From contig JARLIK010000001.1 of assembly GCA_031291755.1 (NCBI GenBank), forward strand, positions 62,001 through 126,000: a DNA stretch of 64,000 nt. Reading direction: 5' to 3'. Every line of letters begins with the position of its first letter. The first letter of the stretch is position 1. Below the pieces are notes generated by a model that had not been told where the DNA came from, did no database searches, and saw only the letters and a program-made list of their open reading frames with translations. Position numbers and translations under genes: made by a program. Below are positions 18,354 through 27,607 of this stretch, one piece after another. The DNA comes from Acidocella sp. GTDB lineage: Bacteria > Pseudomonadota > Alphaproteobacteria > Acetobacterales > Acetobacteraceae.

Positions 18354-19352
18354 AAAACTGGAACCATGATTGAGGGCGTCAAACGCGTGCAGCCCAAGGT
18401 CATCGGCGAGCTTCGCGCAGCTGAGTTGGCCGCGGACCGAATTGCCGTTGGCATCCAGGCGGGGCGAAAATACCGCGACGCCGATCTGGCGGTTGACGAC
18501 TGCCAAAATACCGCCGCCGACGCCGCTTTTAGCGGGCAGGCCCACCTTACAGGCCCAATCGCCGGCACCGTCGTACATGCCGCAGGTGAACATCACGGAT
18601 AATGTCTGGCGTACCGCTTCCAGCCCAAAGACACGCTTGCCGGTCATCGGGTTGTTGCCGAGATTAGCCAAGGTGGCACCCATCACGGCAAGGTCGGCAG
18701 CGGTGACCAGGATCGAGCATTGTTTGAAATAAACATCCAGAACGTCATCAACCGGCAGGGTGTAAACATCAGCGGCGCGCAGTAAATGGCCGATGGCACG
18801 GTTGCGGTGGCCAGTTTCGCGCTCGGATTCAAAGACATTTTCATCAACATCGAGCTTGCGTCCGGCCGCCTGGCTGAACAGGTCAAGGATTTTGCTGAGA
18901 GCGTCTGTACCCAGCAACTCGCGCAGCTTACCCGCTACCGCGATGGCGCCGGTGTTCACCATCGGATTGAACGGGCGGTTGGTGCGGCCATCCAGTGAAA
19001 TGGTGTTGAACGGATCGCCGCTCGGCTGCACGCCGACCACCTTGGCGGTTTCATCCGCGCCGATCATGTCCAGCAGCAGCGCGTAGGTGAAGGCTTTTGA
19101 GATGGATTGGATGGTGAAAGGAACCTGGGCGTCGCCGACGGTGACGACACGACCACTCGGCAGACCTAGCGCGATGCCGAATTTGTTGGCGGGAACCTTG
19201 GCCAGTTCGGGTATATAATCAGCCAGCTCACCGCTTAAATTGCCTGAATATTGGGCATAAACCTTCTTGGCGATGATCTGCAACTCGTCGGTGGATAAAG
19301 GGTCGCTTTCAATGGCGGCTAACAGCGACCGGCGGCTGATTGTTTCATCCAC
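18336..19352 (-). CDS. glsA: glutaminase
   Basis: Hydrolyses glutamine to glutamate and ammonia; glutaminases can support acid resistance, which would fit an acidophile (inference). 338 aa with the beta-lactamase-like fold: the catalytic S-x-x-K in FTIQSISKAFTYAL, the asparagine region NPMVNTGAIA, and GVGGGILAVVN near the C-terminus. The start is GTG 19352 with AGGAGA upstream. Confidence 0.93.
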   Translation of the reverse strand: MDETISRRSLLAAIESDPLSTDELQIIAKKVYAQYSGNLSGELADYIPELAKVPANKFGIALGLPSGRVVTVGDAQVPFTIQSISKAFTYALLLDMIGADETAKVVGVQPSGDPFNTISLDGRTNRPFNPMVNTGAIAVAGKLRELLGTDALSKILDLFSQAAGRKLDVDENVFESERETGHRNRAIGHLLRAADVYTLPVDDVLDVYFKQCSILVTAADLAVMGATLANLGNNPMTGKRVFGLEAVRQTLSVMFTCGMYDGAGDWACKVGLPAKSGVGGGILAVVNRQIGVAVFSPRLDANGNSVRGQLSCAKLADDLGLHAFDALNHGSSFLRGML

Positions 19353-19501
19353 GAAGCATCATCTCCTGTACAGCTTGCCCGTCCCAGATACCAAAGACAG
19401 GCAGGCCCGGAAAATCCCGGAGCCTGTGACAGGATTGTTACAAGCAAACAGTGTGCCGCGTTAGCACCACCAATACATGGTTTGCAAAATACTCTAACTT
19501 A

Positions 19502-20119
19502 TCAGCCGCAGGCTTCGTGCTCAGCCTGGGCGATCGTGTCAAATTCGGCGCGGGTGAGGTGAACAGGATCGTAATGCCCGCCCAAACCGCTCAGCCAGCG
19601 ATGGAACGCCCGCAGATGATTGCGCGAACCTTGTTCAAGCTGGCCATATACCAAGCGCAAATCCGGCCGGCTGGTGCGTCCCGTGGCTTGCCGGAGGTCG
19701 ACAATATCCAGTTCCTCGATCAGCAGCCCGGTGCACACAGCCTCGGACTCACTCAGCAGGCCGCGGGCCAGCAGATCATCATGCAGCTTTTGCATCTGCG
19801 GGCTGTTGAATTCTCCAACATCGAGGCGGCGCACCGGGTCGGGCAGGCCGTGGCGGTTAAGCATGATCAGCAGCATATCCATATGTGATTGCTCGGACCC
19901 GCTGATATTGCCGAACGGCCGCAGACCCCAGCGGTCGAACAGGCGTAAATACACGTCACGCGCGACCTTCTCTTCCTCGCGCATCGCGGTCAGATCAGCC
20001 GTTTCGGCAGCGGTAAGCGGCACCGCCGACACGATGGCCAAGATAGGATCATCCAAGTTAAGATTGCCGCAGCCGCATTGACGGCGTCTTGGCTCCAAGG
20101 TTTGTAAAACATGACTCAT
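19502..20119 (-). CDS. DUF2202 ferritin-like protein
   Basis: A 205-aa protein with the DUF2202 pattern: MREEEKVARDVYLRLFDRWG, then SGSEQSHMDMLL, matching two halves of a four-helix ferritin-like metal site (E..., ExxH). The N-terminus carries a short RRRQCGCG cysteine segment. I place the start at ATG 20119 because the longer reading to 20326 overlaps the AhpD-like gene in another frame. Function is unverified; a di-iron oxidase or redox role is plausible. It is probably co-transcribed with the AhpD-like gene 7 nt upstream. Confidence 0.82.
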   Translation of the reverse strand: MSHVLQTLEPRRRQCGCGNLNLDDPILAIVSAVPLTAAETADLTAMREEEKVARDVYLRLFDRWGLRPFGNISGSEQSHMDMLLIMLNRHGLPDPVRRLDVGEFNSPQMQKLHDDLLARGLLSESEAVCTGLLIEELDIVDLRQATGRTSRPDLRLVYGQLEQGSRNHLRAFHRWLSGLGGHYDPVHLTRAEFDTIAQAEHEACG

Positions 20120-20126
20120 GGCGGCC

Positions 20127-20477
20127 TCAGGCTGCTGGAGTGGAGAGTTGATCAAACGCTTCGAGCGCCTTGGCGGCGTACATGGCAGATGGGCCAGCCC
20201 CCATGTAGATCGACATCGCCATGGTCTCGAGCACCTCGGCGCGGGTGGCACCCAGCCTGGCAGCGGCTTCGGCATGATAGGCGATGCAAGGCTCGCAGCG
20301 CGTGGCAACACCCAGGGCCAGAGCAATCAACTCCTTGGTTTTGTGGTCCAGCGCATCTCCGCTATGGGCGGCCTTAGCCATTTCCGAGAAGCTTTTCATG
20401 ACATCCGGAGAACCCTGGCGCAGGGTTTTCACGCCGCCGTTCATGTTAGTGATAAGGTCGCGCCAGTTTACGATCAT
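20127..20477 (-). CDS. carboxymuconolactone decarboxylase family (AhpD-like) protein
   Basis: A 116-aa AhpD-fold protein with the redox motif C-E-P-C-x3-H in VATRCEPCIAYHAEAA, typical of peroxidase-type AhpD relatives. The ATG at 20477 has GGAGA 7 nt upstream; a longer reading from 20504 lacks a ribosome-binding site. It probably acts in oxidative-stress thiol chemistry together with the downstream DUF2202 protein; that pairing is inference from the 7-nt spacing. Confidence 0.88.
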   Translation of the reverse strand: MIVNWRDLITNMNGGVKTLRQGSPDVMKSFSEMAKAAHSGDALDHKTKELIALALGVATRCEPCIAYHAEAAARLGATRAEVLETMAMSIYMGAGPSAMYAAKALEAFDQLSTPAA

Positions 20478-20552
20478 ATTCTGTCTCCAAATTTTATGGA
20501 GCAAGTATGGGCTGCTCGTGGCGGAATGCCCTTGACGTGAGTCAAAGTGCTA

Positions 20553-20591
20553 AAACAAAAAAACGGCCCCAGCGATGTGGGGCCGTTTTAA
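20553..20591 (-). terminator. Rho-independent terminator after the 20627-21292 hydrolase
   Basis: A 10-bp perfect stem (20561-20570 with 20579-20588, core ACGGCCCC/GGGGCCGT) with an 8-nt loop. Read on the minus strand it is followed by a T-rich run (TTTTTTTGTTTTA). Confidence 0.85.
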
Positions 20592-20596
20592 CAAAG

Positions 20597-20614
20597 TTCC
20601 CGCTTCAGCGGGAA
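20597..20614. repeat. short dispersed palindrome (TTCCCGC-N4-GCGGGAA)
   Basis: Perfect 7-bp inverted repeat with loop TTCA. The same core occurs at 41425-41444 and 50503-50520, always between genes. It resembles REP-like elements seen in many proteobacteria. Confidence 0.6.
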
Positions 20615-20626
20615 TAATCCAAAGGG

Positions 20627-21292
20627 TTAGTCGGCGGCCAGGGCCATTTGTTTGCGGGCGAGGGATTGGCTGACATAGCCTTCCACCGCTTCCGTCACTT
20701 TGTCGGCATGGTTGGCAAACACATGGTCAGCGCCTTCAAACACCCGGTAATCAATGGCCACACCCTTTTGCAGGTTCAGCTTATCCACCAGTTTACGCAC
20801 CGAAATTTCTGGCACCATTTCATCGGAATCGCCATGGATCATCAGGCCGCTGCATGGGCAGGGGGCCAGGAACCCGAAGTCGTAGTGCGCCGCCGGCGGG
20901 GCGACGGACACCCAGCCGGAAACTTCCGGCCGGCGCATCAAAAGCTGCATGCCCACGAAAGCACCAAACGAGTAGCCGGCAATCCACAGGCCGCCATGGC
21001 CCGGGTTAAGGGCCTGCATCCAGTCCAGCGCCGCCGCGGCGTCATTGATTTCGCCCATGCCGCCGTCAAACTTGCTCTGGCTGCGGCCCACGCCACGGAA
21101 GTTGAAGCGCATGACCGAGAAGCCGAGGCGCTGAAACACCTGATACATGGAATAGGTGATGCGGTTATTCATAGTGCCGCCATGCAGCGGGTGCGGGTGC
21201 AAAACCAGCGCTAACGGGGCGCCGCGTTCCTTGGCGTGGTGGTAACGACCCTCGAGACGGCCTTCCGGCCCGGCAAACATCACTTCAGGCAT
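20627..21292 (-). CDS. alpha/beta hydrolase (YqiA/osmC-neighbour-like small serine hydrolase)
   Basis: A 221-aa hydrolase with LVLHPHPLHGGTMNNRI, the MRFNFRGVGRSQ segment, the nucleophile elbow GYSFGAFVG, an acid in HGDSDEMVP and a His in FEGADHVFAN. These features match the family of short CocE/NonD-like hydrolases widespread in alphaproteobacteria and often annotated only as alpha/beta hydrolase. The name in the call is descriptive; no substrate is known. It is divergent from cysE and ends at a strong terminator. Confidence 0.82.
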   Translation of the reverse strand: MPEVMFAGPEGRLEGRYHHAKERGAPLALVLHPHPLHGGTMNNRITYSMYQVFQRLGFSVMRFNFRGVGRSQSKFDGGMGEINDAAAALDWMQALNPGHGGLWIAGYSFGAFVGMQLLMRRPEVSGWVSVAPPAAHYDFGFLAPCPCSGLMIHGDSDEMVPEISVRKLVDKLNLQKGVAIDYRVFEGADHVFANHADKVTEAVEGYVSQSLARKQMALAAD

Positions 21293-21475
21293 TCTATCAC
21301 TCGTCTTTCATCAAATCCGTGTCACGCGCGTAATCTCGCCATGGTTGAAACCGGCGGCGCGGAGAGCCATCTGGGCTTCCGGTGTCACGGCTGATCATGG
21401 GTAGATTACAGTTTGGGTTTCCCCGGGGTTGGTCTATATAGAGCGTTATTCACTGTTTTCCTACGGAAATGTCGC

Positions 21476-22132
21476 ATGGCCCTTATGTTTTTAACCGAGA
21501 CTGTCCGGGCATACCGTGAACGGGACCCGGCCGCCCGCTCGAACCTTGAGGTTTTGCTTTGCTATCCGGGCCTGCACGCGGTGGGTATTCATACGGTGGC
21601 GAATTTCTTCTGGCGGCATGGCTGGCGGCTGGCCGGACGGTTCACCTCGCACATTGGCCGGTTTTTGACCGGCATCGAAATCCACCCCGGCGCTAAATTG
21701 GGCCGCCGGTTTGTCATCGATCATGGCATGGGGGTGGTGATCGGGGAGACCGCCGAGGTGGGGGATGATGTCTATATTTACCATCAGGTTACCCTGGGCG
21801 GCACCAGCTCCAGCAAGGGCAAGCGGCACCCGACCATCGGCAATAACGTTATCATCGGTGCTGGGGCGAAGGTTCTGGGTGCCATATTGATCGGCGATAA
21901 TGCCCGCATTGGCGCCAATGCGGTGGTGGTGGCGGCGGTGCCGGCGGACACCACAGTCGTGGGGATTCCGGCCCGGCCGGTCGAGCGCCACGAGAAACCC
22001 TGCTTCGATCCGTACGGGATACCGTCCGACCCCTGCCTCGATCCGCTGCTGCACGAGGTGGATTTACTGCGCTCGGAGCTGACCGATTTGGAAAACCGGA
22101 TCGCCAAGGCCGCGCGCGAGCGTATTTTTTAA
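21476..22132 (+). CDS. cysE: serine O-acetyltransferase
   Basis: Makes O-acetylserine from serine and acetyl-CoA, the carbon precursor of cysteine. 218 aa with the helical N-terminal domain, then the left-handed beta-helix hexapeptide region ([37 protein letters not shown], catalytic His in both DHG and YHQ). I chose ATG 21476; ATG 21485 is also possible. It leads a four-gene run with a cysteine desulfurase, a ferredoxin and mnmA, so cysteine supply and sulfur use appear linked. Confidence 0.94.
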   Translation: MALMFLTETVRAYRERDPAARSNLEVLLCYPGLHAVGIHTVANFFWRHGWRLAGRFTSHIGRFLTGIEIHPGAKLGRRFVIDHGMGVVIGETAEVGDDVYIYHQVTLGGTSSSKGKRHPTIGNNVIIGAGAKVLGAILIGDNARIGANAVVVAAVPADTTVVGIPARPVERHEKPCFDPYGIPSDPCLDPLLHEVDLLRSELTDLENRIAKAARERIF

Positions 22133-22138
22133 AACGCC

Positions 22139-23257
22139 ATGATTTACCTGGATGCCAACGCCAGTGAGCCGTTGCGGCCCGAGGCGCGGGCGGCGGCGCT
22201 GGCGGCTTTGGATGTAATTGGCAATCCGTCATCGGTGCATCAGGCTGGACGGGCGGCGCGGCGGGTGCTGGAGGGGGCTCGCGAGAGTCTGGCAGCACGC
22301 TTTGCGGCACGGGCGCAGGATATCGTATTCACATCAGGCGCCACTGAGGCCAACACGCTGGCTATTCATGCGCTAGGCCGGGGCCGCACCGTACTGATCG
22401 GTGCCACCGAGCATGATGCCGTGCGGGCGGCGGCGCCGAAAGCGGTGGTGATCCCAGTGCTGCCAAGTGGACTGGTGGATTTGCTGGTGCTGGACCAGAT
22501 GCTGGCGGCGCATCCAGGGGCGCTGGTGTGCCTGATGGCAGCCAATAATGAGACCGGCGTATTGCACGACATCGCCGCTGCCGCTTGGGTCTGCGCGGCG
22601 CATGGGGCGCTGCTGCATGTCGACGCCGCGCAAGCGGCCGGGCGCTGCCGGGAAGACTGGTTGCGGCTGGGCGCGGCCTCGTTCGCGCTCTCCGGCCACA
22701 AGGCTGGTGGGCCGCTGGGCGCTGGGGCACTGGTGTTTTCGAGTGCGCATGGTGAGCGCGTGGCACCACTCCTCAAAGGTGGCGGGCAAGAGCGCGGCTG
22801 GCGTGGCGGCACGCCGGGGTTGCCTGCGATCGCCGGAATGGCGGCGGCCCTGGATCAGCCGTATGAAACTCTGAGGATTGCCGAATATCGTGATGATATT
22901 GAAGCTTTTTGCGTAGATCTTGGCGCTCAGGTGATGGGGGCCGATGCGGCGCGGCTGCCCAATACCGTTTGCCTGGCCTTGCCGGGCGTGCGGGCGGATA
23001 CCCAGTTAATCGCGCTCGATATGGCCGGGGTGGCAGTGTCAGCGGGTTCAGCCTGTTCCTCCGGCAAGGTGGCGGCCAGCCATGTGCTGCTCGCGATGGG
23101 CATGGGCGCACTGGCCGGACAGGCGATCCGGGTTTCGCTGCCCTGGAGCGCCACCCAAGCAGACTGCTCCGCTTTCAAAGACGCTTATCAGGTGATGGCC
23201 AGCCGTGCCTTGCATCATGTGGCGGTTCCGCTTACCGAGGCGCGATCTACGAATTAA
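22139..23257 (+). CDS. cysteine desulfurase (NifS/IscS-like)
   Basis: A class V PLP aminotransferase-fold enzyme of 372 aa that takes sulfur from cysteine as a persulfide. The PLP lysine is in SGHKAGG (near residue 188) and the catalytic cysteine loop [10 protein letters not shown] is near 304. ATEHD and HVDAAQAAG are cofactor-contact motifs. It sits 6 nt after cysE and 11 nt before a ferredoxin, with mnmA next. No IscU or SufB is nearby, so a role in feeding MnmA is likely in addition to, or in place of, Fe-S assembly. Confidence 0.92.
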   Translation: MIYLDANASEPLRPEARAAALAALDVIGNPSSVHQAGRAARRVLEGARESLAARFAARAQDIVFTSGATEANTLAIHALGRGRTVLIGATEHDAVRAAAPKAVVIPVLPSGLVDLLVLDQMLAAHPGALVCLMAANNETGVLHDIAAAAWVCAAHGALLHVDAAQAAGRCREDWLRLGAASFALSGHKAGGPLGAGALVFSSAHGERVAPLLKGGGQERGWRGGTPGLPAIAGMAAALDQPYETLRIAEYRDDIEAFCVDLGAQVMGADAARLPNTVCLALPGVRADTQLIALDMAGVAVSAGSACSSGKVAASHVLLAMGMGALAGQAIRVSLPWSATQADCSAFKDAYQVMASRALHHVAVPLTEARSTN

Positions 23258-23268
23258 GGGTTTTATCG

Positions 23269-23598
23269 ATGCCTAAAATGGTTTTTATCGAGCGTAATGG
23301 CGTGGCGCGTGAGGTGGATGCGCCGGTCGGGCTGTCGGTGCTGGAAGTGGCGCATAAGCATGGGGTTGATATCGAAGGGGCGTGCGAAGGCTCTCTGGCT
23401 TGCTCGACCTGCCATGTGATTGTGGATGCGGCCTGGTTTGGTAAGCTCGCCAAGCCGACAGAGGACGAGGAAGACATGCTTGATTTGGCCTTTGGGCTGG
23501 AAAAAACCTCACGCCTGGGCTGCCAGATTGTGATGAGCGAGGCGCTGGACGGGCTGGTGGTGAAACTACCGAGCGCCACCCGGAACGCCGCCGGATGA
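23269..23598 (+). CDS. [2Fe-2S] ferredoxin, adrenodoxin/Isc type
   Basis: A 109-aa electron carrier. The four cluster ligands are visible: C39, C45, C48 in [10 protein letters not shown] and C85 in RLGCQIVMS. The acidic stretch TEDEEDMLD is the interaction helix typical of vertebrate-type ferredoxins. The start at ATG 23269 follows the cysteine desulfurase by 11 nt, and its stop overlaps mnmA by 4 nt. It probably supplies electrons for Fe-S or persulfide chemistry. Confidence 0.93.
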   Translation: MPKMVFIERNGVAREVDAPVGLSVLEVAHKHGVDIEGACEGSLACSTCHVIVDAAWFGKLAKPTEDEEDMLDLAFGLEKTSRLGCQIVMSEALDGLVVKLPSATRNAAG

Positions 23599-24656
23599 AA
23601 ATCGTCGTCGCCATGTCGGGTGGTGTTGATAGCTCGGTGGTGGCCGGGTTGATGCGCGAGGCCGGGCATGAGGTGATCGGCGTCACGTTGCAGTTGTACG
23701 ACCATGGCGCGGCGGTGGGCCGCAAGGGCGCCTGCTGCGCCGGGCAGGATATTCATGACGCCAAGCGGGTCGCCGATAAATTAGGCATTGCGCATTACGT
23801 GGTGGATGCCGAAGAGCGCTTCCGCGCCAGTGTGATGGCGGAATTTGCTGATAGCTATGCCAGCGGGCAGACGCCGGTGCCCTGCATTTCTTGCAACCAG
23901 CATTTGAAGTTCGGTGATTTGCTGGATATGGCGCGGGATTTGGGCGCCGATGCGCTGGCGACCGGGCATTATGTGCGGCGCGTCGATGGCCCAACCGGGG
24001 CCGAGTTGCATCAGGCGGTGGACGCCAGCCGTGACCAGAGCTGGTTTTTGTTCGCCACCACCCGGGCACAGTTGGAATTTTGCCGGTTTCCGCTGGGCGA
24101 TTACGCCAGTAAGGCGCAGGTGCGCGAGATCGCCGAGCGGATGGGCCTCGCGGTGGCCGCTAAGCCGGACAGTCAGGATATCTGTTTTGTACCAAGCGGC
24201 TCCTACGCCGATATCGTCGGCAAATTCCGGCCCGATGCGCTGGAAGCCGGTGAGATTGTCGGCGAAGATGGTGGCGCTTTGGGCACGCATCAGGGCATTG
24301 CCCGCTACACGGTAGGCCAAGCCAAGCGCCTGGGGTTGCCGGCTGATGCACAGGGTGAGGCTCTGGTAGTGCGGAAAATTGAACCAGGGACGCGCCGAAT
24401 TGTGGTGGGACCTCGGGCAGCGGCATCGCGGGTGGTGACATTGCGCGATGTGAACTGGCTGGCCCAGATCCCGCCAGAAGGCTTGCGCGCTCAGGTAAAA
24501 CTGCGCGCCCGCGAGACACCGCAGCCGGCGTTGATCATGGCCGAGAGCTGCGGCGCCGAACTGCTGCTGGACACGCCTGCACTGGCTGCTCCCGGACAGG
24601 CGGCGGTATTTTATGATGGTTCGCGCATCCTCGGCGGCGGCTTCATCACCGCTTGA
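23595..24656 (+). CDS. mnmA: tRNA-specific 2-thiouridylase MnmA
   Basis: Thiolates U34 of tRNAs for Lys, Glu and Gln using ATP and a persulfide. 353 aa with the PP-loop SGGVDSSV (residues 8-15), the first catalytic Cys in [11 protein letters not shown] (C97 or C100) and the second in DICFVPSG (near C197). The ATG at 23595 overlaps the ferredoxin stop by 4 nt. It ends the cysE-desulfurase-ferredoxin run, which suggests dedicated sulfur relay. Confidence 0.95.
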   Translation: MKIVVAMSGGVDSSVVAGLMREAGHEVIGVTLQLYDHGAAVGRKGACCAGQDIHDAKRVADKLGIAHYVVDAEERFRASVMAEFADSYASGQTPVPCISCNQHLKFGDLLDMARDLGADALATGHYVRRVDGPTGAELHQAVDASRDQSWFLFATTRAQLEFCRFPLGDYASKAQVREIAERMGLAVAAKPDSQDICFVPSGSYADIVGKFRPDALEAGEIVGEDGGALGTHQGIARYTVGQAKRLGLPADAQGEALVVRKIEPGTRRIVVGPRAAASRVVTLRDVNWLAQIPPEGLRAQVKLRARETPQPALIMAESCGAELLLDTPALAAPGQAAVFYDGSRILGGGFITA

Positions 24657-24727
24657 ATTCTGCTGGAAAAGTTTGGAGCACTTTATGATGGCACCAGGCT
24701 GGCATCCACAACTTAGGAGACTTGGCC

Positions 24728-25123
24728 TTGTATATTCTGGTTATTGAAGACGATGCCGATGTCTCAAAATTTGTGGTCACCGGGCTGCGGGAGTCCGGCC
24801 ATGTGGTGGAATTCGCCACCAATGGCCGGGATGGCATTATGCTGGCGCAGAGCAAGCATTTTGACGCGCTGATTATCGACCGGCAATTACCAGGTGGGGT
24901 GGACGGCGCTGATATGCTGCAGAGTTTGCGCGGCAATGGTATCAGCACGCCGGCACTGTTTCTCTCGGGGCTTGGCCAGATTTCGGATTGGACGAAAGGT
25001 CTGCAGGCGGGTGGCGATGACTATTTAGTCAAACCGGCGTCTATGGAGGAAATTCTGCAGCGGATTACAGCGATCACGGCGCCGAAGGCTACTTCGAAGG
25101 GGACGCCGGCAGGATCAGACTGA
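24728..25123 (+). CDS. stand-alone response regulator receiver protein
   Basis: A 131-aa single receiver domain: acidic pair at D8/D9, phospho-acceptor D51 in LIIDRQLPGG, switch Ser80 and K102 in YLVKPAS. No output domain follows. I chose TTG 24728, which lies 7 nt after AGGAGA; TTG 24722 is too close to it. It is convergent with, and overlaps by 35 bp, a histidine-phosphotransferase-like gene, so the pair may be one phosphorelay. Single receivers often act as phosphate sinks or shuttles. Confidence 0.87.
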   Translation: MYILVIEDDADVSKFVVTGLRESGHVVEFATNGRDGIMLAQSKHFDALIIDRQLPGGVDGADMLQSLRGNGISTPALFLSGLGQISDWTKGLQAGGDDYLVKPASMEEILQRITAITAPKATSKGTPAGSD

Positions 25124-25793
25124 TGGTTATGCGCCCTGGCTGGTGCGCGTCGAGAAAGGCCTGACCGCCGGATTGTTTGGCGAAGCCTTGAAGCGTGGCG
25201 AGTTCTAGATCGGCCTTAGAGTCATGAGTGGGTTTTTGGCATTTATATTGCAACGAAATGGCAACGTATTGACCGGGCGGGATTTCATGCGCTGGATTGC
25301 TGGTTTTTTTGATGGTGAGGTTGGCTGCCATCAGGACAACCGGCGTTGAAATTTGCGCGGTACTGCTTGCATATTTTGCAATATCGGCCAATGAACCTTC
25401 GAGTTTGAAGGCGTCGCAATACAGGTTATGAGTTGTTGCAGGACAATCAATTTGCAACTGCAATTGCTCACCCAGGATGGCGGTGAGTGGGGCTTCAAGG
25501 CTGGCAATGAAGCTTGGCGTGTGCAGTGTGGTGGGTTCGAGAATTTGCAGTCCGGCGATGGTGATCAGACGCTGGGTGAGAGCCACCCCGCGGCTGGCAG
25601 CGCTGCGGGAATTGGCCAGATAGATGTCGAATTCAGTGAGGCCCTGTTTGCTGGCGCGGCGTTCCAGCAACTCCAGGTTTCCCAAAATCCCGGTGAGAAT
25701 ATTGTTGAAATCATGCGCCAGGACGCTGGCGATATCGCTCACGGAACTGGCTATGGCGGTGGCATCACTGAATTTATAATCGGCGGTGCTCAT
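25089..25793 (-). CDS. histidine phosphotransferase / degenerate histidine kinase
   Basis: A 234-aa cytoplasmic protein. The N-terminal dimerisation helix carries a hybrid-kinase-style H-box, LAHDFNNILTGILGNLELL split here as H27 in AHDFNNIL. The C-terminal part has a Bergerat-like layout but lacks recognisable N, G1 and G2 boxes (DAFKLEGSLADIAKY replaces the Asn-containing N-box), so ATP binding is unlikely. This is the architecture of ChpT-type phosphotransferases. It is convergent with a lone receiver at 24728-25123. The ChpT comparison is by analogy, not alignment. Confidence 0.7.
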   Translation of the reverse strand: MSTADYKFSDATAIASSVSDIASVLAHDFNNILTGILGNLELLERRASKQGLTEFDIYLANSRSAASRGVALTQRLITIAGLQILEPTTLHTPSFIASLEAPLTAILGEQLQLQIDCPATTHNLYCDAFKLEGSLADIAKYASSTAQISTPVVLMAANLTIKKTSNPAHEIPPGQYVAISLQYKCQKPTHDSKADLELATLQGFAKQSGGQAFLDAHQPGRITISLILPASPSK

Positions 25794-25861
25794 GGGTGAG
25801 ACCTTCGCTGCTCGTTGCGCTAAACCTCATATGGGACGCCGTGCCACCCAATACACCTGTG

Positions 25862-27607
25862 TTAACTGATATTTGCCAGCGCATTGGGTGTAAGTGACAG
25901 GCGGCGGCTGGAGACCATATCCAGCTCGCGGTGCGTAATCGCGACAATGGTGGTGTTGGGCAGTTCCTTGGTGAGCAGCCGGTGCAGGCGGGCGGCCATC
26001 GGCGCATCGAGCGCGGATGTGGCTTCATCGAGGAACAGCCAAGAAGGTTTGACAATCAACGCGCGCGCCAGGGCGAGGCGCTGCTGCTCGCCGCCGGAGA
26101 GAATTTGTCCCCAGGGTTCGACCTCATTCAACCGGCCGACGAGATTGGGAAGCTCAACATCATTGAGCGCCTTGCACACGGTAGCGTCGCTGACATCGGA
26201 TTCCAGCGCCGGGTAGACCACCGTGCGCTTCAGGCTGCCGAGCGGGAAATACGGCCGCTGCGGCAGAAACAAGGCGCTGCCGGTGGGGCGGATGACCATG
26301 CCGCCGCCGAACGGCCAGATACCCGCGATGGCGCGGAACAACGTTGATTTGCCGGCGCCGGAAGGGCCGGTGAGTAAGATCGGCTCGCCCGGCGGCAGGG
26401 TGAGATTGGTGTCGTCAACCAGCTTGCGACCATCCGGCAGGCTGATGGTGAGGTTTTTGAACGTGAGAGACTTACCTTCCTTGGCAACTTGCGGCCCACT
26501 GCGTGAAACAGCCCGGGCGGCGGTGACAGCTTCCTGGAAACCGTACAAACGCGAGACGGTGGCGCGGTAGGTCACCAAATTCGGATAAGCCCCGACAAAC
26601 CATGAGAGTGCGCCTTGCACTTGTCCGAACACATTCTGGATTTGCGTCAAGCCGCCGAGCTTGATGGCGCCGCTGAAATAGCGCGGCAGTGCCACGATGA
26701 GCGGAAAGAATCCGGCAATCTGGCCAAAGCTGACGGTGAAAAAATTCAGCGCCTTGGTCCGGCGCATGATTTTCCACCAGTTGCCGCGGATGGCGGCAAA
26801 ACGTTCGGTCAGGCTTAGCATCTCGTCGTCTTCGCCATGATAAAGCGCAATAGCTTCTGGGTTCTCGCGCACCCGGATGAGATTATAACGGAAATCCGCT
26901 TCGACCTTTTGCTGGGTAAATGACAGACGGATCAACTGACGACCGATCAGATGCGTCAAACCGGTTCCTACCAGAGAGTAAATCAACGCAACCCACAGCA
27001 TGTAGCCGGGGATGGTGATGCCGAACAATTTTACCGAGCCGGAGATGGCGTACAGGATAAAAACGAAGCTGAACAAGGTGACAAGGTTGGAGATGAAATC
27101 CAGGCTGAGCGAGAGCGAATTGGTAGTGAAGTCACGCAAATCCTCGGAGATACGCTGGTCGGGGTTGTCGATACCCGTGGTCTCGGACGAACTCAGGCTG
27201 ATATTATAAAAAGCCCTGTCGGACAGCCAATTTTCCAGGTAATGCTTAGTGGCCCACTGGCGCCAGCGGATTTGCAGCATCTGGTTAAGATAGAAAGCGT
27301 ACACCGCGATGACGACATACACGACCAGGATTTCCACCAGGCCCGGCATCGGCAGCGACCCTGGCGCTGCTTGGTAGAGGAACAATAGCTGCACGGCGCT
27401 GTGGGAATCCATATTCTGGATCGCGTCGAAAAAATCGCGGTTCCAGTAGGTCAGGATGACGTTGAACGCCACCATTAACAAATTCAGCGCAATGATGGCG
27501 AGAAATAACCCGCGCGCCGCCCAGCGTTCCTCGGACCAAAAATACGGTTTGGCCAGGCTCCAGGCTTCGCGGACACCGGTGATGAAACTCGTCATGGTTT
27601 GGCGCAT
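25862..27607 (-). CDS. ABC transporter, SbmA/BacA-YddA type, fused membrane and ATPase domains
   Basis: A 581-aa ABC protein. Residues about 1-340 are a six-helix transmembrane domain of the SbmA/BacA-like (ABC_membrane_2) type (WRQWATKHYLENWLSDRAFY, DNPDQRISEDLRDFT are hallmarks). The ATPase domain follows with Walker A GPSGAGKSTLF near 413, signature LSGGEQQRLALARAL near 504 and FLDEATSALD. Relatives import peptides, vitamins or very-long-chain acyl groups. The start ATG at 27607 shares a base with the stop of the DUF1499 gene upstream (TAATG), so they are one transcript. Confidence 0.88.
   Translation of the reverse strand: MRQTMTSFITGVREAWSLAKPYFWSEERWAARGLFLAIIALNLLMVAFNVILTYWNRDFFDAIQNMDSHSAVQLLFLYQAAPGSLPMPGLVEILVVYVVIAVYAFYLNQMLQIRWRQWATKHYLENWLSDRAFYNISLSSSETTGIDNPDQRISEDLRDFTTNSLSLSLDFISNLVTLFSFVFILYAISGSVKLFGITIPGYMLWVALIYSLVGTGLTHLIGRQLIRLSFTQQKVEADFRYNLIRVRENPEAIALYHGEDDEMLSLTERFAAIRGNWWKIMRRTKALNFFTVSFGQIAGFFPLIVALPRYFSGAIKLGGLTQIQNVFGQVQGALSWFVGAYPNLVTYRATVSRLYGFQEAVTAARAVSRSGPQVAKEGKSLTFKNLTISLPDGRKLVDDTNLTLPPGEPILLTGPSGAGKSTLFRAIAGIWPFGGGMVIRPTGSALFLPQRPYFPLGSLKRTVVYPALESDVSDATVCKALNDVELPNLVGRLNEVEPWGQILSGGEQQRLALARALIVKPSWLFLDEATSALDAPMAARLHRLLTKELPNTTIVAITHRELDMVSSRRLSLTPNALANIS

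Noticed and set aside
21300-21400. Possible 25-codon minus-strand peptide (TPEAQMALRAAGFNHGEI) upstream of the 20627-21292 hydrolase
   Set aside because: Looks codon-like but has no ribosome-binding site and starts with an isolated GTG; could be chance or a remnant.
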